Assembly: GCF_029714185.1 (NCBI RefSeq)
Contig: NZ_CP121671.1
Span: 3,534,001-3,598,000, forward strand
Direction: 5' to 3'
From: Halobacillus naozhouensis
GTDB taxonomy: Bacteria; Bacillota; Bacilli; Bacillales; Halobacillaceae
Length of the DNA stretch: 64,000 nucleotides
A program made the position numbers and the translations under genes. Positions within the stretch are counted from its first letter, which is position 1, and each line of letters begins with the position of its first letter. Shown here in pieces: positions 7,493-15,526 of the stretch. Below the pieces are notes generated by a model, which did no database searches, was not told where the DNA came from, and was given only the letters and a program-made list of their open reading frames with translations.

Positions 7493-8938
7493 CTATTTTT
7501 GAAAATTCCAATAATTATTTTCGAAATATGGTTTAAGTTTTTCCGCTCTATGGACAGCCTCACGAGAGTTTTCCTTCAAAGAATCGAATCGTTCTTGAAC
7601 ACGATTGAGTACCTTTTGTTCATCAAAGGCGAGAATTTCCCTATTCCGCAAAACCCACTTCCCCTTGATCATGACCGAATCCACAGATTGACCATTTTCA
7701 TGAAAAACGATCTGGGAGATGAGATCATGAGCTGATGCAAATGTTGGGCTTCGTCTACTCAGAAAAACGATATCTGCATCATACCCTTCTGCGATTTTCC
7801 CTCTGAGGTTTTCATACCCCACCATTTCTGCCCCAGAGACGGTTGCCATTTCAAAAACATCCTGCGCTTTCGGCCACTTCTTATAGTCCGGGGTATGGAT
7901 GCGTGGCAGCATGGCAGCAAGCCTCATCATTTCGAAGTGATTATGGGTCGTCCCACAATTCGACGCGTCCGTACCAATCCCCACACGTATTTTTTTCTTA
8001 ATATAGTCGGAAACCGGGGCGACTCCGCTGCCTAATATCATATTACTTGCCGGGTTATGAATGACAGCTACCCGATTATTCTTTAATTGATCGATTTCAG
8101 TTTCCGTCAACCAGACAGCATGGGCAACAGACAATTTACTATTAAGTAAACCCAGTTCATCTAAACGACCGAACAATCCATTGTTGTAGGTCGTGCGCCC
8201 AACCTGCTCCTGAATTTTTGTCTCCAGAAGATGAGTATGGACCTTCAAATCAAACTGATCGCTTAACTCTTTACATAATCCTAGTAATTCCCCGCTGCAT
8301 CTCTGAGGAGCATTGGGTCCAAGCATCAAATGGATTTTTCCATTTTTTGTGTGCCACTTTTGAGTAACTTCTGAAAAAAATGCTCTCCATTCATCGGTGG
8401 ACCAAGGTTCTTTGATTTCCAGTTTATCCAGAATATAATCAGGAAATGATATATCCAGAAATTCCTCGTCCGTGATATCCTGCATCATGGGAGCAAAGGA
8501 TACTTGCATTTCTGATTCCTCATAAGCTCTTAACGCTGCATCCATTCTTGGAAGATGCGGAAAATGATCGATGCATCCGGTTATTCCGCTTCGAATCATT
8601 TCAGAAGCTCCTAAAAGCACTGCCAGATAAATATCTTCATCCGTTAAGGAATGACCATAAGCGATCGTGTATAATGACCAGATTTCAAGCGGAAAATTAT
8701 TTTCCGTCCCCTTCAAAAGGTTGGAATAAGAATGATAATGGGCGTTGGTCATGCCTGGGATTATAATATCCCATCCTGCATCGATGACCTCAGAAGCGTC
8801 TATATTTGGACTAGATTCCTCTTTTTCATGCGGGAAGATCCGAGAGACTTTTCCCTCTTCAATTAAAATGCTTCCTTTCAGAATCCCCATATCAGCTTCC
8901 ATCGTAATGATTTCAGCATTTTTAATTAATGTAGACAT
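7493..8938 (-). CDS. Amidohydrolase, MTA/SAH/5'-deoxyadenosine deaminase-type
   Basis: A 481-residue metal-dependent hydrolase of the TrzA/SsnA/MtaD branch. H67 and H69 (NAHYHS) are the first two ligands; HTHLLE in the middle and GTDAS near the C-terminal third supply the later His and Asp ligands. Family members deaminate purine-type compounds: 5'-methylthioadenosine, S-adenosylhomocysteine, 5'-deoxyadenosine or 8-oxoguanine. Placed between two nucleoside phosphorylases and a sugar-phosphate isomerase, its likely role is to turn an adenine nucleoside into the inosine form. It begins nine bases after the MTA-phosphorylase stop and lacks a strong ribosome site, so it is probably translationally coupled. 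Confidence 0.78.
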   Translation of the reverse strand: MSTLIKNAEIITMEADMGILKGSILIEEGKVSRIFPHEKEESSPNIDASEVIDAGWDIIIPGMTNAHYHSYSNLLKGTENNFPLEIWSLYTIAYGHSLTDEDIYLAVLLGASEMIRSGITGCIDHFPHLPRMDAALRAYEESEMQVSFAPMMQDITDEEFLDISFPDYILDKLEIKEPWSTDEWRAFFSEVTQKWHTKNGKIHLMLGPNAPQRCSGELLGLCKELSDQFDLKVHTHLLETKIQEQVGRTTYNNGLFGRLDELGLLNSKLSVAHAVWLTETEIDQLKNNRVAVIHNPASNMILGSGVAPVSDYIKKKIRVGIGTDASNCGTTHNHFEMMRLAAMLPRIHTPDYKKWPKAQDVFEMATVSGAEMVGYENLRGKIAEGYDADIVFLSRRSPTFASAHDLISQIVFHENGQSVDSVMIKGKWVLRNREILAFDEQKVLNRVQERFDSLKENSREAVHRAEKLKPYFENNYWNFQK

Positions 8939-8947
8939 GGAATCACT

Positions 8948-9754
8948 CTATACATTGGCTTCGGTAGTTTCCGCTTGAGCTAACTTTTCTTTACGTGCAG
9001 CCAATGCTCGTTCGTAGGCTTCATGAGCTATAGATGGCTTATCGTCCGAAATAAGTTCAATCGTTTTCAAAAATAGATTCTTAATCTTTTGCTGATTGTC
9101 TTTCACTACATTTTTATGGGCTTCCAGATCAGGCGGAACATCTGTCGTACCTGCAGCTAAATCTGTCGAGATCGTGACGACGGCATAAGCAATCCCCAAC
9201 TCTCTTGCCAAAATGGCTTCGGTAGCATTCGTCATCCCAACGACATCCATTCCCCACTGTTTATAGACATTGATTTCTAGTGAAGTTTCATAACGTGGAC
9301 CATCGACGCAAATATAATTAGCCTTGGGAGTAATTTCATATTCCAGTGCATCCGCCGCTTCTAAAAAGCTTTGATTCAAGTCAGGACAATAGGGTTGAGT
9401 AATTTCAACTGAGTACTTCCCGTAGGTGTTCACCCGATTCGTTGTGACATCCATAAACTGATCTAGCAACGCCAGGGCACCTACAGGAATATCAGGGTTT
9501 AACGACCCTACCGCACACATACCTACGACATGGTTTACACCTAATTCCTTTAGTGCCATCATATTTGCACGATAATTGATTTGGTGAGCAAGACTATCAT
9601 GGGATTTCCCGTGTCTTGGAAGAAAGTAAATGTCTTTCCCTTCATGTTTTCCTTCATATACCACGACTTCTCCATATTCAGTGGAAACATTATTTTCCTG
9701 CATTCCATCAACCAAATTGTAAAAACCTGTACCTCCAACAATTCCTATTTTCAT
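8948..9754 (-). CDS. mtnP: MTA/MTI phosphorylase-family nucleoside phosphorylase
   Basis: A 268-residue trimeric-type purine nucleoside phosphorylase of the MTAP branch. GGTGFY (residues 7-12) and PRHGKSH bind phosphate, GMTNATEA is the conserved purine-site region, and VDGPRYET the sugar site. Classical MTAP has a TDxD motif whose two Asp residues recognise adenine; here it reads TDLA, so the second Asp is replaced. Together with the deaminase next door, this suggests a preference for a deaminated base such as 5'-methylthioinosine or 5'-deoxyinosine, which is inference. The product would be the 5-modified ribose-1-phosphate used by the isomerase. Confidence 0.82.
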   Translation of the reverse strand: MKIGIVGGTGFYNLVDGMQENNVSTEYGEVVVYEGKHEGKDIYFLPRHGKSHDSLAHQINYRANMMALKELGVNHVVGMCAVGSLNPDIPVGALALLDQFMDVTTNRVNTYGKYSVEITQPYCPDLNQSFLEAADALEYEITPKANYICVDGPRYETSLEINVYKQWGMDVVGMTNATEAILARELGIAYAVVTISTDLAAGTTDVPPDLEAHKNVVKDNQQKIKNLFLKTIELISDDKPSIAHEAYERALAARKEKLAQAETTEANV

Positions 9755-9775
9755 TACTTCTCCTCCTTATATAAT

Positions 9776-10630
9776 TTATTTTGAACTCAATAGAGATGGA
9801 TAGAAATATGGCTTTCCTGAACGCTTCTTCAATTCGTCCCATTCGTGCAAGATTTTCGTAGCCTCTGTAGCTACAGCAATGGACTGTTCTACTCCTTCGC
9901 CTTTATAGGCAAACTCATCTTTGACTCGATTGGCAACAGCGGTAAAAATGGCTCCTGCTCGCAGGTTGAATAAACTGCTTAAGGTTAGGACTGTCGCGGC
10001 TTCCATTTCAAAATTCAGAACACCCGCTTTTTGCATATCATTCATAATCGTATCCATGAAGCTTTGATTGTAATTATTGTAACCAGGACGCCCCTGGCCA
10101 CAGAAGAAAGAAGCTGAAGTATAGCCGATTCCTACATGGTAATTGACGCCGAGACGTTCAGCTGCTTCAATCAACGACATGACCACTTCTTGGTTGGCGA
10201 CCGCCGGGAATTTAGCGTCGACATACTGATCACTTGTCCCATCATAACGAACAGCCCCAGCACAGATAATTAAATCCCCTGGTTCAATCTTCTCTTGCAT
10301 AGCTCCGCAAGTTCCTACACGGATAAAAGTCTCTGCTCCAATTTCAGCTAGCTCCTCAAGCGCACTAGCTGTGGATGGTCCCCCCGCTCCCGTAGAACAC
10401 GCCGATATATCTACATCACCGACTTTCCCAGTGTATGTAACATGTTCTCTGTAGGTAGCAATGTGTTCCTTTTCATCCCACTGGTCAGCCATCTGTCCAA
10501 CTCTTTCCGGGTCTCCAGGTAAAAGAACATATTTGGCCACGTCACCTGGACGGCATCGGATATGGTACTGGGATTGGTCCTCTAATTCTGGTCGATTGGC
10601 TTTTGATTTCCATTTAAGATCTTGAAGCAA
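9776..10630 (-). CDS. PNP/uridine phosphorylase family nucleoside phosphorylase
   Basis: A 284-residue hexameric-type (PNP_UDP_1) phosphorylase. LPGDPERV near residue 37 is the phosphate loop, STGAGGPST near residue 82 and RVGTCGA near residue 101 line the active site, and NFEMEAAT near residue 205 binds the ribose 2'-OH, all as in uridine phosphorylase. It starts at TTG 10630 behind AAAGGAGAG, overlapping the ECF ATPase gene by 17 bases; the next in-frame ATG would remove the phosphate loop. Having two unrelated phosphorylase folds in one operon suggests the locus handles several nucleosides, for example pyrimidine as well as purine 5'-deoxynucleosides. Confidence 0.85.
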   Translation of the reverse strand: MLQDLKWKSKANRPELEDQSQYHIRCRPGDVAKYVLLPGDPERVGQMADQWDEKEHIATYREHVTYTGKVGDVDISACSTGAGGPSTASALEELAEIGAETFIRVGTCGAMQEKIEPGDLIICAGAVRYDGTSDQYVDAKFPAVANQEVVMSLIEAAERLGVNYHVGIGYTSASFFCGQGRPGYNNYNQSFMDTIMNDMQKAGVLNFEMEAATVLTLSSLFNLRAGAIFTAVANRVKDEFAYKGEGVEQSIAVATEATKILHEWDELKKRSGKPYFYPSLLSSK

Positions 10631-11462
10631 CTTTTACACTCTCCTTTTTGTTAGCCTTCATTGATTCTAAGATTGAATGAATCGTTAAATAAGTTTTACT
10701 TTGATCTAAATGAGATAGTTCATTAGCAAAAGAGGTGATTTGCGGGGGCTGAAGTCCTGCTTTCCCCATAATTTCTTTATCTGCAAAAACCACATCAGCT
10801 TGATCATCTGCGATTTTTTCACTTTGATGCATAACGACCGTGCGACAATTCAATTCACCTATCAAATGCATGTCATGAGTAATCAAAACGACAATATGAC
10901 CGTGATCTCGGAACATCCGCACCAGTTCGAGAACTCGTTTACAACCTTTATGGTCCTGTCCCGTCGTAGGTTCATCTAAAATAATAACTTGTGGAGAAAT
11001 GGCCATAATCGAGGCCATAGCTACTTCTTTACGTTGGCTCGAATTCAAATCGAATGGATTCTCGTCAAGACGGTCATGAAGTTCAAATAATTCAACGGCT
11101 TTATTCACACGCTCTTCCGTTTCCTCTTCTGACATCTTTAAGTTTTTACAACCATAAGAGAGTTCCTGACTGACTTTTGGCAAAAATGTCTGGTGATTTG
11201 GATTTTGAAATACATAACCGACAAGACTTGATAATTTCGAGACTTTTTCTTTCTTTGTGTTCAAGTTCCCTACCGTGATTTTTCCCTTGGTAGGAGTTAA
11301 CAGACCGTTAAAATGTTTCACCAAGGTGGTCTTGCCAGAGCCATTGCTCCCTAATATGGCAACCACTTCTTTTTCATAGATATCTAGATCAATATCTTTA
11401 ATGGCGGTCACTCCATTCGAATAAACATGTGACACATTTTCCACCGAAATATAAGGGTCCAT
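10614..11462 (-). CDS. ecfA2: ECF transporter ATP-binding protein (EcfA', second ATPase)
   Basis: An ABC ATPase of the energy-coupling factor type. It has Walker A GSNGSGKTT, a Q-loop QNPNHQ, and Walker B VIILDEP, and it ends with a C-terminal extension. The signature region reads LNSSQRKEVA instead of LSGGQ, so one of the two composite ATP sites is likely weakened. The start is ATG 11462; the upstream in-frame GTG at 11471 is part of the GGAGGTG ribosome site. The gene follows its paralogue by about 20 bases and overlaps the phosphorylase gene, which ties transport and catabolism into one operon. Confidence 0.85.
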   Translation of the reverse strand: MDPYISVENVSHVYSNGVTAIKDIDLDIYEKEVVAILGSNGSGKTTLVKHFNGLLTPTKGKITVGNLNTKKEKVSKLSSLVGYVFQNPNHQTFLPKVSQELSYGCKNLKMSEEETEERVNKAVELFELHDRLDENPFDLNSSQRKEVAMASIMAISPQVIILDEPTTGQDHKGCKRVLELVRMFRDHGHIVVLITHDMHLIGELNCRTVVMHQSEKIADDQADVVFADKEIMGKAGLQPPQITSFANELSHLDQSKTYLTIHSILESMKANKKESVKVASRS

Positions 11463-11483
11463 TTCTTGCACCTCCTGTTTCTA

Positions 11484-12344
11484 TTAATCTTTAACGTAAG
11501 CGCTTTCTAAAATTTCAATAGCTTCCACCAAATCAGTAGACAGTTTTAAATCCTGTCCAAATTCCTGGTTATATTGAAATAAAAACTCTGTCACCTGAGG
11601 CGCATGAAGGGTTAATTGATGAAGTCTCTCAACCCTTGTAAATATCTCATTCGGTGTGCCCGACATTTGGATTTGTCCTTCATCGAGAACCAGAATTTTA
11701 TCACAGTAGGCAGCAATCCTTTCGACTTCATGGTCAATAATAACCCCAGTCATTCCATAATCCTTTAAATTTTTCAATACATCATACACTTCATTTTTCC
11801 CTTTTGGATCAAGCATCGAAGTAGGTTCATCCATAATCATGACTGTCGGGCGCATCGCAAGTACGGATGCAATTGCCAGACGTTGCTGCTGCCCCCCTGA
11901 AAGAGCAAGAGGACTACGTTTTTCAAAACCGGATAACCCTACTTGTGCAAGAGCGTCCTTTATTCTAGGTTCCATCTCTTGCCTCGGAACTCCCAAGTTA
12001 CCCATTCCGAATGCAACCTCTTCTTCAATAGTCATCTGACTCAATTGATTCTCAGGCTCCTGAAATACAAACCCAACATGTTCTGACATTTTCGCTACAT
12101 TTCCCTCATGAACATTGAGACCTTTAACAAATACTTCCCCTTCCATTTCCCCCTCGATCACTTGGGGGATTAAACCGTTGATACACATGGCTAAGGTAGA
12201 TTTCCCAACACCAGTAGGCCCGATTATTCCTAAGATCTCACCGTAATCTACCGAAAAGTTGATATCATTCAATACCTTTTCTTCCGTATCGGGATATTGA
12301 AAGGATAAACCTGACACGTCAATTGCTTTTTTAGCTTCTGGCAT
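11484..12344 (-). CDS. ecfA1: ECF transporter ATP-binding protein (EcfA, first ATPase)
   Basis: An ABC ATPase with Walker A GPTGVGKST, Q-loop QEPENQL, a canonical signature LSGGQQQR, and Walker B VMIMDEPTS followed by MLDPKGK. It pairs with the second ATPase and with EcfT to form the energising module of an ECF importer. The start is ATG 12344 (MPEAKKAI) because GGGAGGG lies seven bases upstream; the longer frame reads into the T-component gene. It overlaps the EcfT gene by 14 bases. Its substrate partner is probably the S component at 15527-16147. Confidence 0.88.
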   Translation of the reverse strand: MPEAKKAIDVSGLSFQYPDTEEKVLNDINFSVDYGEILGIIGPTGVGKSTLAMCINGLIPQVIEGEMEGEVFVKGLNVHEGNVAKMSEHVGFVFQEPENQLSQMTIEEEVAFGMGNLGVPRQEMEPRIKDALAQVGLSGFEKRSPLALSGGQQQRLAIASVLAMRPTVMIMDEPTSMLDPKGKNEVYDVLKNLKDYGMTGVIIDHEVERIAAYCDKILVLDEGQIQMSGTPNEIFTRVERLHQLTLHAPQVTEFLFQYNQEFGQDLKLSTDLVEAIEILESAYVKD

Positions 12345-13236
12345 CGGCCAGCCCTCCCATATACACCTGAATTCGCTTGAATAAGAATTTAGCAATCATG
12401 AAGCCGAACAAGATCCATGTACCGATTAAAGAATAAGTCAGCAAAGCATCTGTTGTAAGATTCAGTGATTCTATCATGAACATCCTTACATAAACTTCAA
12501 AAGCTAAGACAATTAAAATCCCTAATAGAAAGAAGTAATCTTTTGAACCAATTTTAGTGTCACGCAAACTTGTTTTAGTCCCCTCTCTGCTAAAAGCTCT
12601 ACATTCTAGTACATACGATAGTTGATGGACCTTCATGAAGGTGATAATAAAAAGAGGAGCAAAGATAGGCACCAAATTTTTAACTCGCTGTATAATACTT
12701 CCCTTCGCGTCTAAACATCTTGCTTGTTGGGCTTCCATTACTATTTTTGCTTCGCGTGCAATGATCGGAATGATTTGGAAGGTGGACAACAAGATGAAAG
12801 CAAAGGAGTGAGGAACTTTCCATTTTACTAATGCAGAGGCCATATCTGATGGGTGTGTCGTCATCACAAACAGAACGGCTGCAGTACCAATAACAAGAAT
12901 TCTGAAGGACATGACGGCAGCATAAACCATAGATTCATATTTAAAGGTTAGGCCCCCAAAGATCTCAAAAACAGGCGTTTCACCTATTGGATTGTAAATT
13001 CCATGAACCGTCATAATCAGTACAGCGAACAATAAAAGAAATTGAATGGAAATCAAGTAGGGAGTCACCAATTTTGAGATCACGACTAACGGAAACAATG
13101 CTGCTAGAAATAACAATTGCAAAGCGGGATCATTTAAAATGAAAGAACTGATCACAACAAAAACAACAAATATCATCTTGGTTCTCGGGTCTAAACTATG
13201 AATCAAGCTGTCTTTAGGAATATACAAACTGTTCAC
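12331..13236 (-). CDS. ecfT: ECF transporter transmembrane protein EcfT
   Basis: A 301-residue integral membrane T component with about six hydrophobic segments. HSLDPRTKMI near the N-terminus is the conserved family start. Near residue 170 the cytoplasmic coupling helix carries QARCLDAKG, the first Ala-Arg-type motif, followed by a second one, LECRAFSREGTK. Both normally contact the ATPases. Start GTG 13236 has AAAGGAGGAAA upstream. It lies between the LacI regulator and the ATPase genes in one transcription unit. Confidence 0.87.
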   Translation of the reverse strand: MNSLYIPKDSLIHSLDPRTKMIFVVFVVISSFILNDPALQLLFLAALFPLVVISKLVTPYLISIQFLLLFAVLIMTVHGIYNPIGETPVFEIFGGLTFKYESMVYAAVMSFRILVIGTAAVLFVMTTHPSDMASALVKWKVPHSFAFILLSTFQIIPIIAREAKIVMEAQQARCLDAKGSIIQRVKNLVPIFAPLFIITFMKVHQLSYVLECRAFSREGTKTSLRDTKIGSKDYFFLLGILIVLAFEVYVRMFMIESLNLTTDALLTYSLIGTWILFGFMIAKFLFKRIQVYMGGLADARS

Positions 13237-13275
13237 GTACTTTCCTCCTTTTCGCCCTACAGATAAAGGGCTATA

Positions 13276-14304
13276 CTATTTAGGATAGTCCTTGTTCTCT
13301 TTTACCCTGCCTGTTGAATCCCTTTCTATTAATGAAGGCTGGTAAGTAACCGTTTCTTTAAAGTTCTTACCTTTTCTTGAGATTTGAATAGCCAGATCAA
13401 CGGTTTTTTCACCCATTTCTATAATCGGCGTCCTAATTGTGGTGAGTGGCGGGTACACGATATCCGCATATTGGGAGTCATCAAAACCGATTACCGACAA
13501 TTCATCTGGGATATTGATATCTAGTTCTCTTGCTGCTTTATAAACACCGACCGCAATAGCATCATTCGCTGCAAATATTGCAGTTGGCCGTTCGGATAAG
13601 GATAATAAATCTTTTCCAATGTTGTAACCACTATGAATTTTAAATTCATCTAACCTGACATAACTTTCATTAGGAGTCAGTCCATAGTCATTAAATGCTT
13701 TTTCATACCCTTTATACCGTTCTGAAGTGGCATAGGAATCTAATTGCCCCCCGATGAAACCAATCTTTCTATGACCTAGTTCTAATAGATGCTCTGTAGC
13801 TTGATAGCCACCTTCGAGGTTATCGACTAGTATCTCATCGAGTTGGACGCCCTCTACTTTACTGCCAATAATGATAAAAGGCAGATCTGGACGCTTCTTC
13901 ATAATTTCCCTAATGTTTCTATCATTCATTTCAGGTGTAGAGAAAATAATTCCATCTACTCCTTTTCGTAATAAAAAATTAAGATAGTCTGCTTCTTTGT
14001 CTAAATCATTATCTGTATTGCAAAGAATTACGTTAAATCCATATTGATTCGCTTTATCCTCTATGGCTCTCGTTAATTCTCCATAAAAGATGTTCTTTAT
14101 ATCGGGAATGATTAATCCCAAAGTCGATGTTTTTTTCTTAATCATGGCAGTTGCTACCATGTTTTTTTCAAAGTTCAATTCCTCTACAGCTTTCATTACT
14201 TTTTCCTTTGTCCCCGTGCTCGTGTATCCGCTTTTATTCAAAACCCTTGAGACCGTTGAAATCGATACATTAGCCACTTTCGCTACATCTTTGATGGTAA
14301 CCAT
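13276..14304 (-). CDS. LacI family transcriptional regulator of the nucleoside salvage locus
   Basis: A 342-residue regulator. Residues 1-60 are the LacI DNA-binding domain (TIKDVAKVANVSISTVSRVLN, the typical helix-turn-helix followed by a hinge helix). Residues 60-330 form the periplasmic-binding-type effector domain ending in TTIRTPIIEMG and VTYQPSLIERDST. It is the first gene of the ECF/salvage operon, 39 bases before ecfT. Four copies of a GTGGAAACGTTTTC-like operator flank this gene and the S-component promoter, so it is likely autoregulated and controls the whole locus. The inducer may be a nucleoside or sugar phosphate. Confidence 0.9.
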   Translation of the reverse strand: MVTIKDVAKVANVSISTVSRVLNKSGYTSTGTKEKVMKAVEELNFEKNMVATAMIKKKTSTLGLIIPDIKNIFYGELTRAIEDKANQYGFNVILCNTDNDLDKEADYLNFLLRKGVDGIIFSTPEMNDRNIREIMKKRPDLPFIIIGSKVEGVQLDEILVDNLEGGYQATEHLLELGHRKIGFIGGQLDSYATSERYKGYEKAFNDYGLTPNESYVRLDEFKIHSGYNIGKDLLSLSERPTAIFAANDAIAVGVYKAARELDINIPDELSVIGFDDSQYADIVYPPLTTIRTPIIEMGEKTVDLAIQISRKGKNFKETVTYQPSLIERDSTGRVKENKDYPK

Positions 14305-14328
14305 ATTTCTCCACTTCCTATCTTTAAA

Positions 14329-14346
14329 TGTGGAAACGTTTTCTTA
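14329..14346. promoter_or_regulatory. LacI-family operator 1
   Basis: The site TGTGGAAACGTTTTCTTA contains the AAACGTTT centre typical of LacI/CcpA-family operators. It lies about 25 bases upstream of the regulator start and matches three other sites in this locus. Confidence 0.6.
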
Positions 14347-14490
14347 TGAATATAAAAAATATATTTATCAATATTCTTTCACCCGTAATGAAAACGCCCT
14401 CTTTAAATTCCATTATACGGTAAGAAACAGAAATATTGCAATAATTTTCAGAAAACTAATAACCCCTGTCTTTCATTACTTTAGGAATTA

Positions 14491-14508
14491 ATAAAAACGT
14501 TTCCACAT
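14491..14508. promoter_or_regulatory. LacI-family operator 2
   Basis: The site AAAAACGTTTCCACAT is the reverse complement of operator 1. It lies between the FAH gene stop and the regulator gene. Confidence 0.6.
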
Positions 14509-14538
14509 CATGAGGAATAGAGAAAGAGTGATTTAATT

Positions 14539-15321
14539 TTATACCAGTGAACTATTTTTCACTTTAGTCACTGAATTCTTAAGAGATCCTATCCCTTCCA
14601 CCCTACATACAATTTCATCATTCTCTGCTAGAAAGTCAGCTCCTACTGGACTTCCCGTCAGAATGATATCACCTGGTTTCAGTATCATTACATTACTTAG
14701 ATAGGCTATCATCCTTTGAATGGAGACTATCATTAGATCTGTTTTACTGTCTTGCTTTTTCGCACCATTATGAATCGCTTCTATTCTAGCTTTTGTTGGA
14801 TCAAAGTCGGTTTCGATGACTGGACCTAGCGGGGTGAACGTATTAAATGATTTCCCCAACGTCCAATGCCCATCTTCATGAAAGTATTGGGGAGCGGTCA
14901 CATCGTTCCCGACTGTATATCCGAATATGTGATCCAATACATCATCCTCTTTAATCTGATTTGCTTCCTTCCCCATGACGACCGCAATCTCAGACTCAAA
15001 TTTTACCTCTTCGATTGAGTCTGGAATCTTGATTTCAGACCCCGGCCCCGTAACAGAAGGAAGAGATTTGAAAAAGAATACAGGCATTTCCGGTGGCTGT
15101 TCTGGGAGCTCTTTAATATCTTTTACAAAGTTAGCCCCTATTCCAATCACTTGATTAGGTTCGATCGGGGCTAACAACTCGATCTGACTTCCCGCAAAGG
15201 TTTCACCCGTATACTCCCAATCATTAAAAATATCTCCGCTAATTTCTTTGATTTCTTCTGAGGAAAGAATGCCTTGCTTAGTTACCTCATCATTTTTCAG
15301 TGCAAATCTTACAAACTTCAT
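14539..15321 (-). CDS. Fumarylacetoacetate hydrolase (FAH) family protein
   Basis: A 260-residue protein with the C-terminal FAH fold, whose members hydrolyse or decarboxylate acylpyruvates or remove water from 2-keto-3-deoxy acids. GIGANFVKD near residue 78 and KFESEIAVVMGKEA near residue 105 carry the metal-binding Glu pair. GYTVGNDVTAP near residue 134 carries the metal Asp, and ILTGSPVGADFL near residue 223 is the conserved end motif. The ribosome site GGGAGGT is good. It sits between the S-component gene and the LacI regulator, so it probably belongs to the same regulon. Its substrate in this pathway is not evident. Confidence 0.82.
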   Translation of the reverse strand: MKFVRFALKNDEVTKQGILSSEEIKEISGDIFNDWEYTGETFAGSQIELLAPIEPNQVIGIGANFVKDIKELPEQPPEMPVFFFKSLPSVTGPGSEIKIPDSIEEVKFESEIAVVMGKEANQIKEDDVLDHIFGYTVGNDVTAPQYFHEDGHWTLGKSFNTFTPLGPVIETDFDPTKARIEAIHNGAKKQDSKTDLMIVSIQRMIAYLSNVMILKPGDIILTGSPVGADFLAENDEIVCRVEGIGSLKNSVTKVKNSSLV

Positions 15322-15369
15322 ATTCTACCTCCCGCTTTATTGGGCCATAACAACAATTTACCCCGTATA

Positions 15370-15407
15370 GAAATGACCAAAGTGTTGGAGGCACTCCGGC
15401 CATTTCA
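15370..15407 (-). other. Hairpin in the leader of the FAH gene
   Basis: An imperfect inverted repeat (GAAATGGCC with GGTCATTTC) encloses a second short stem, AGTG/CACT, between the S-component gene and the FAH gene. It lacks a T-tract, so it is not a clear terminator; it may be an RNA processing or regulatory hairpin. Confidence 0.3.
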
Positions 15408-15487
15408 ATTATGGACCCTAAGTGCTTTCAATTGATTTACGCAGCGCTTTTATATACAATATTTAGTAAGTAGTTGGAGCATCATTC

Positions 15488-15512
15488 AACAAATTTTCAT
15501 TAATTTGTTGTT
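15488..15512. other. Hairpin after the ECF S-component gene
   Basis: Inverted repeat CAACAAATT/AATTTGTTG just downstream of the S-component stop. T-rich sequence follows only on the plus strand, so its role as terminator for the leftward gene is doubtful. Confidence 0.35.
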
Positions 15513-15526
15513 TTGATGTTCTTTTT

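Larger units (their letters stand above)
14305..14538. promoter_or_regulatory. Promoter/operator region of the lacI-ecf-salvage operon
   Basis: A 234-base AT-rich gap before the regulator gene, with two inverted copies of the operator sequence near its ends (14329-14346 and 14491-14508). This spacing of about 160 bases would permit DNA looping between two LacI dimers. Confidence 0.5.
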
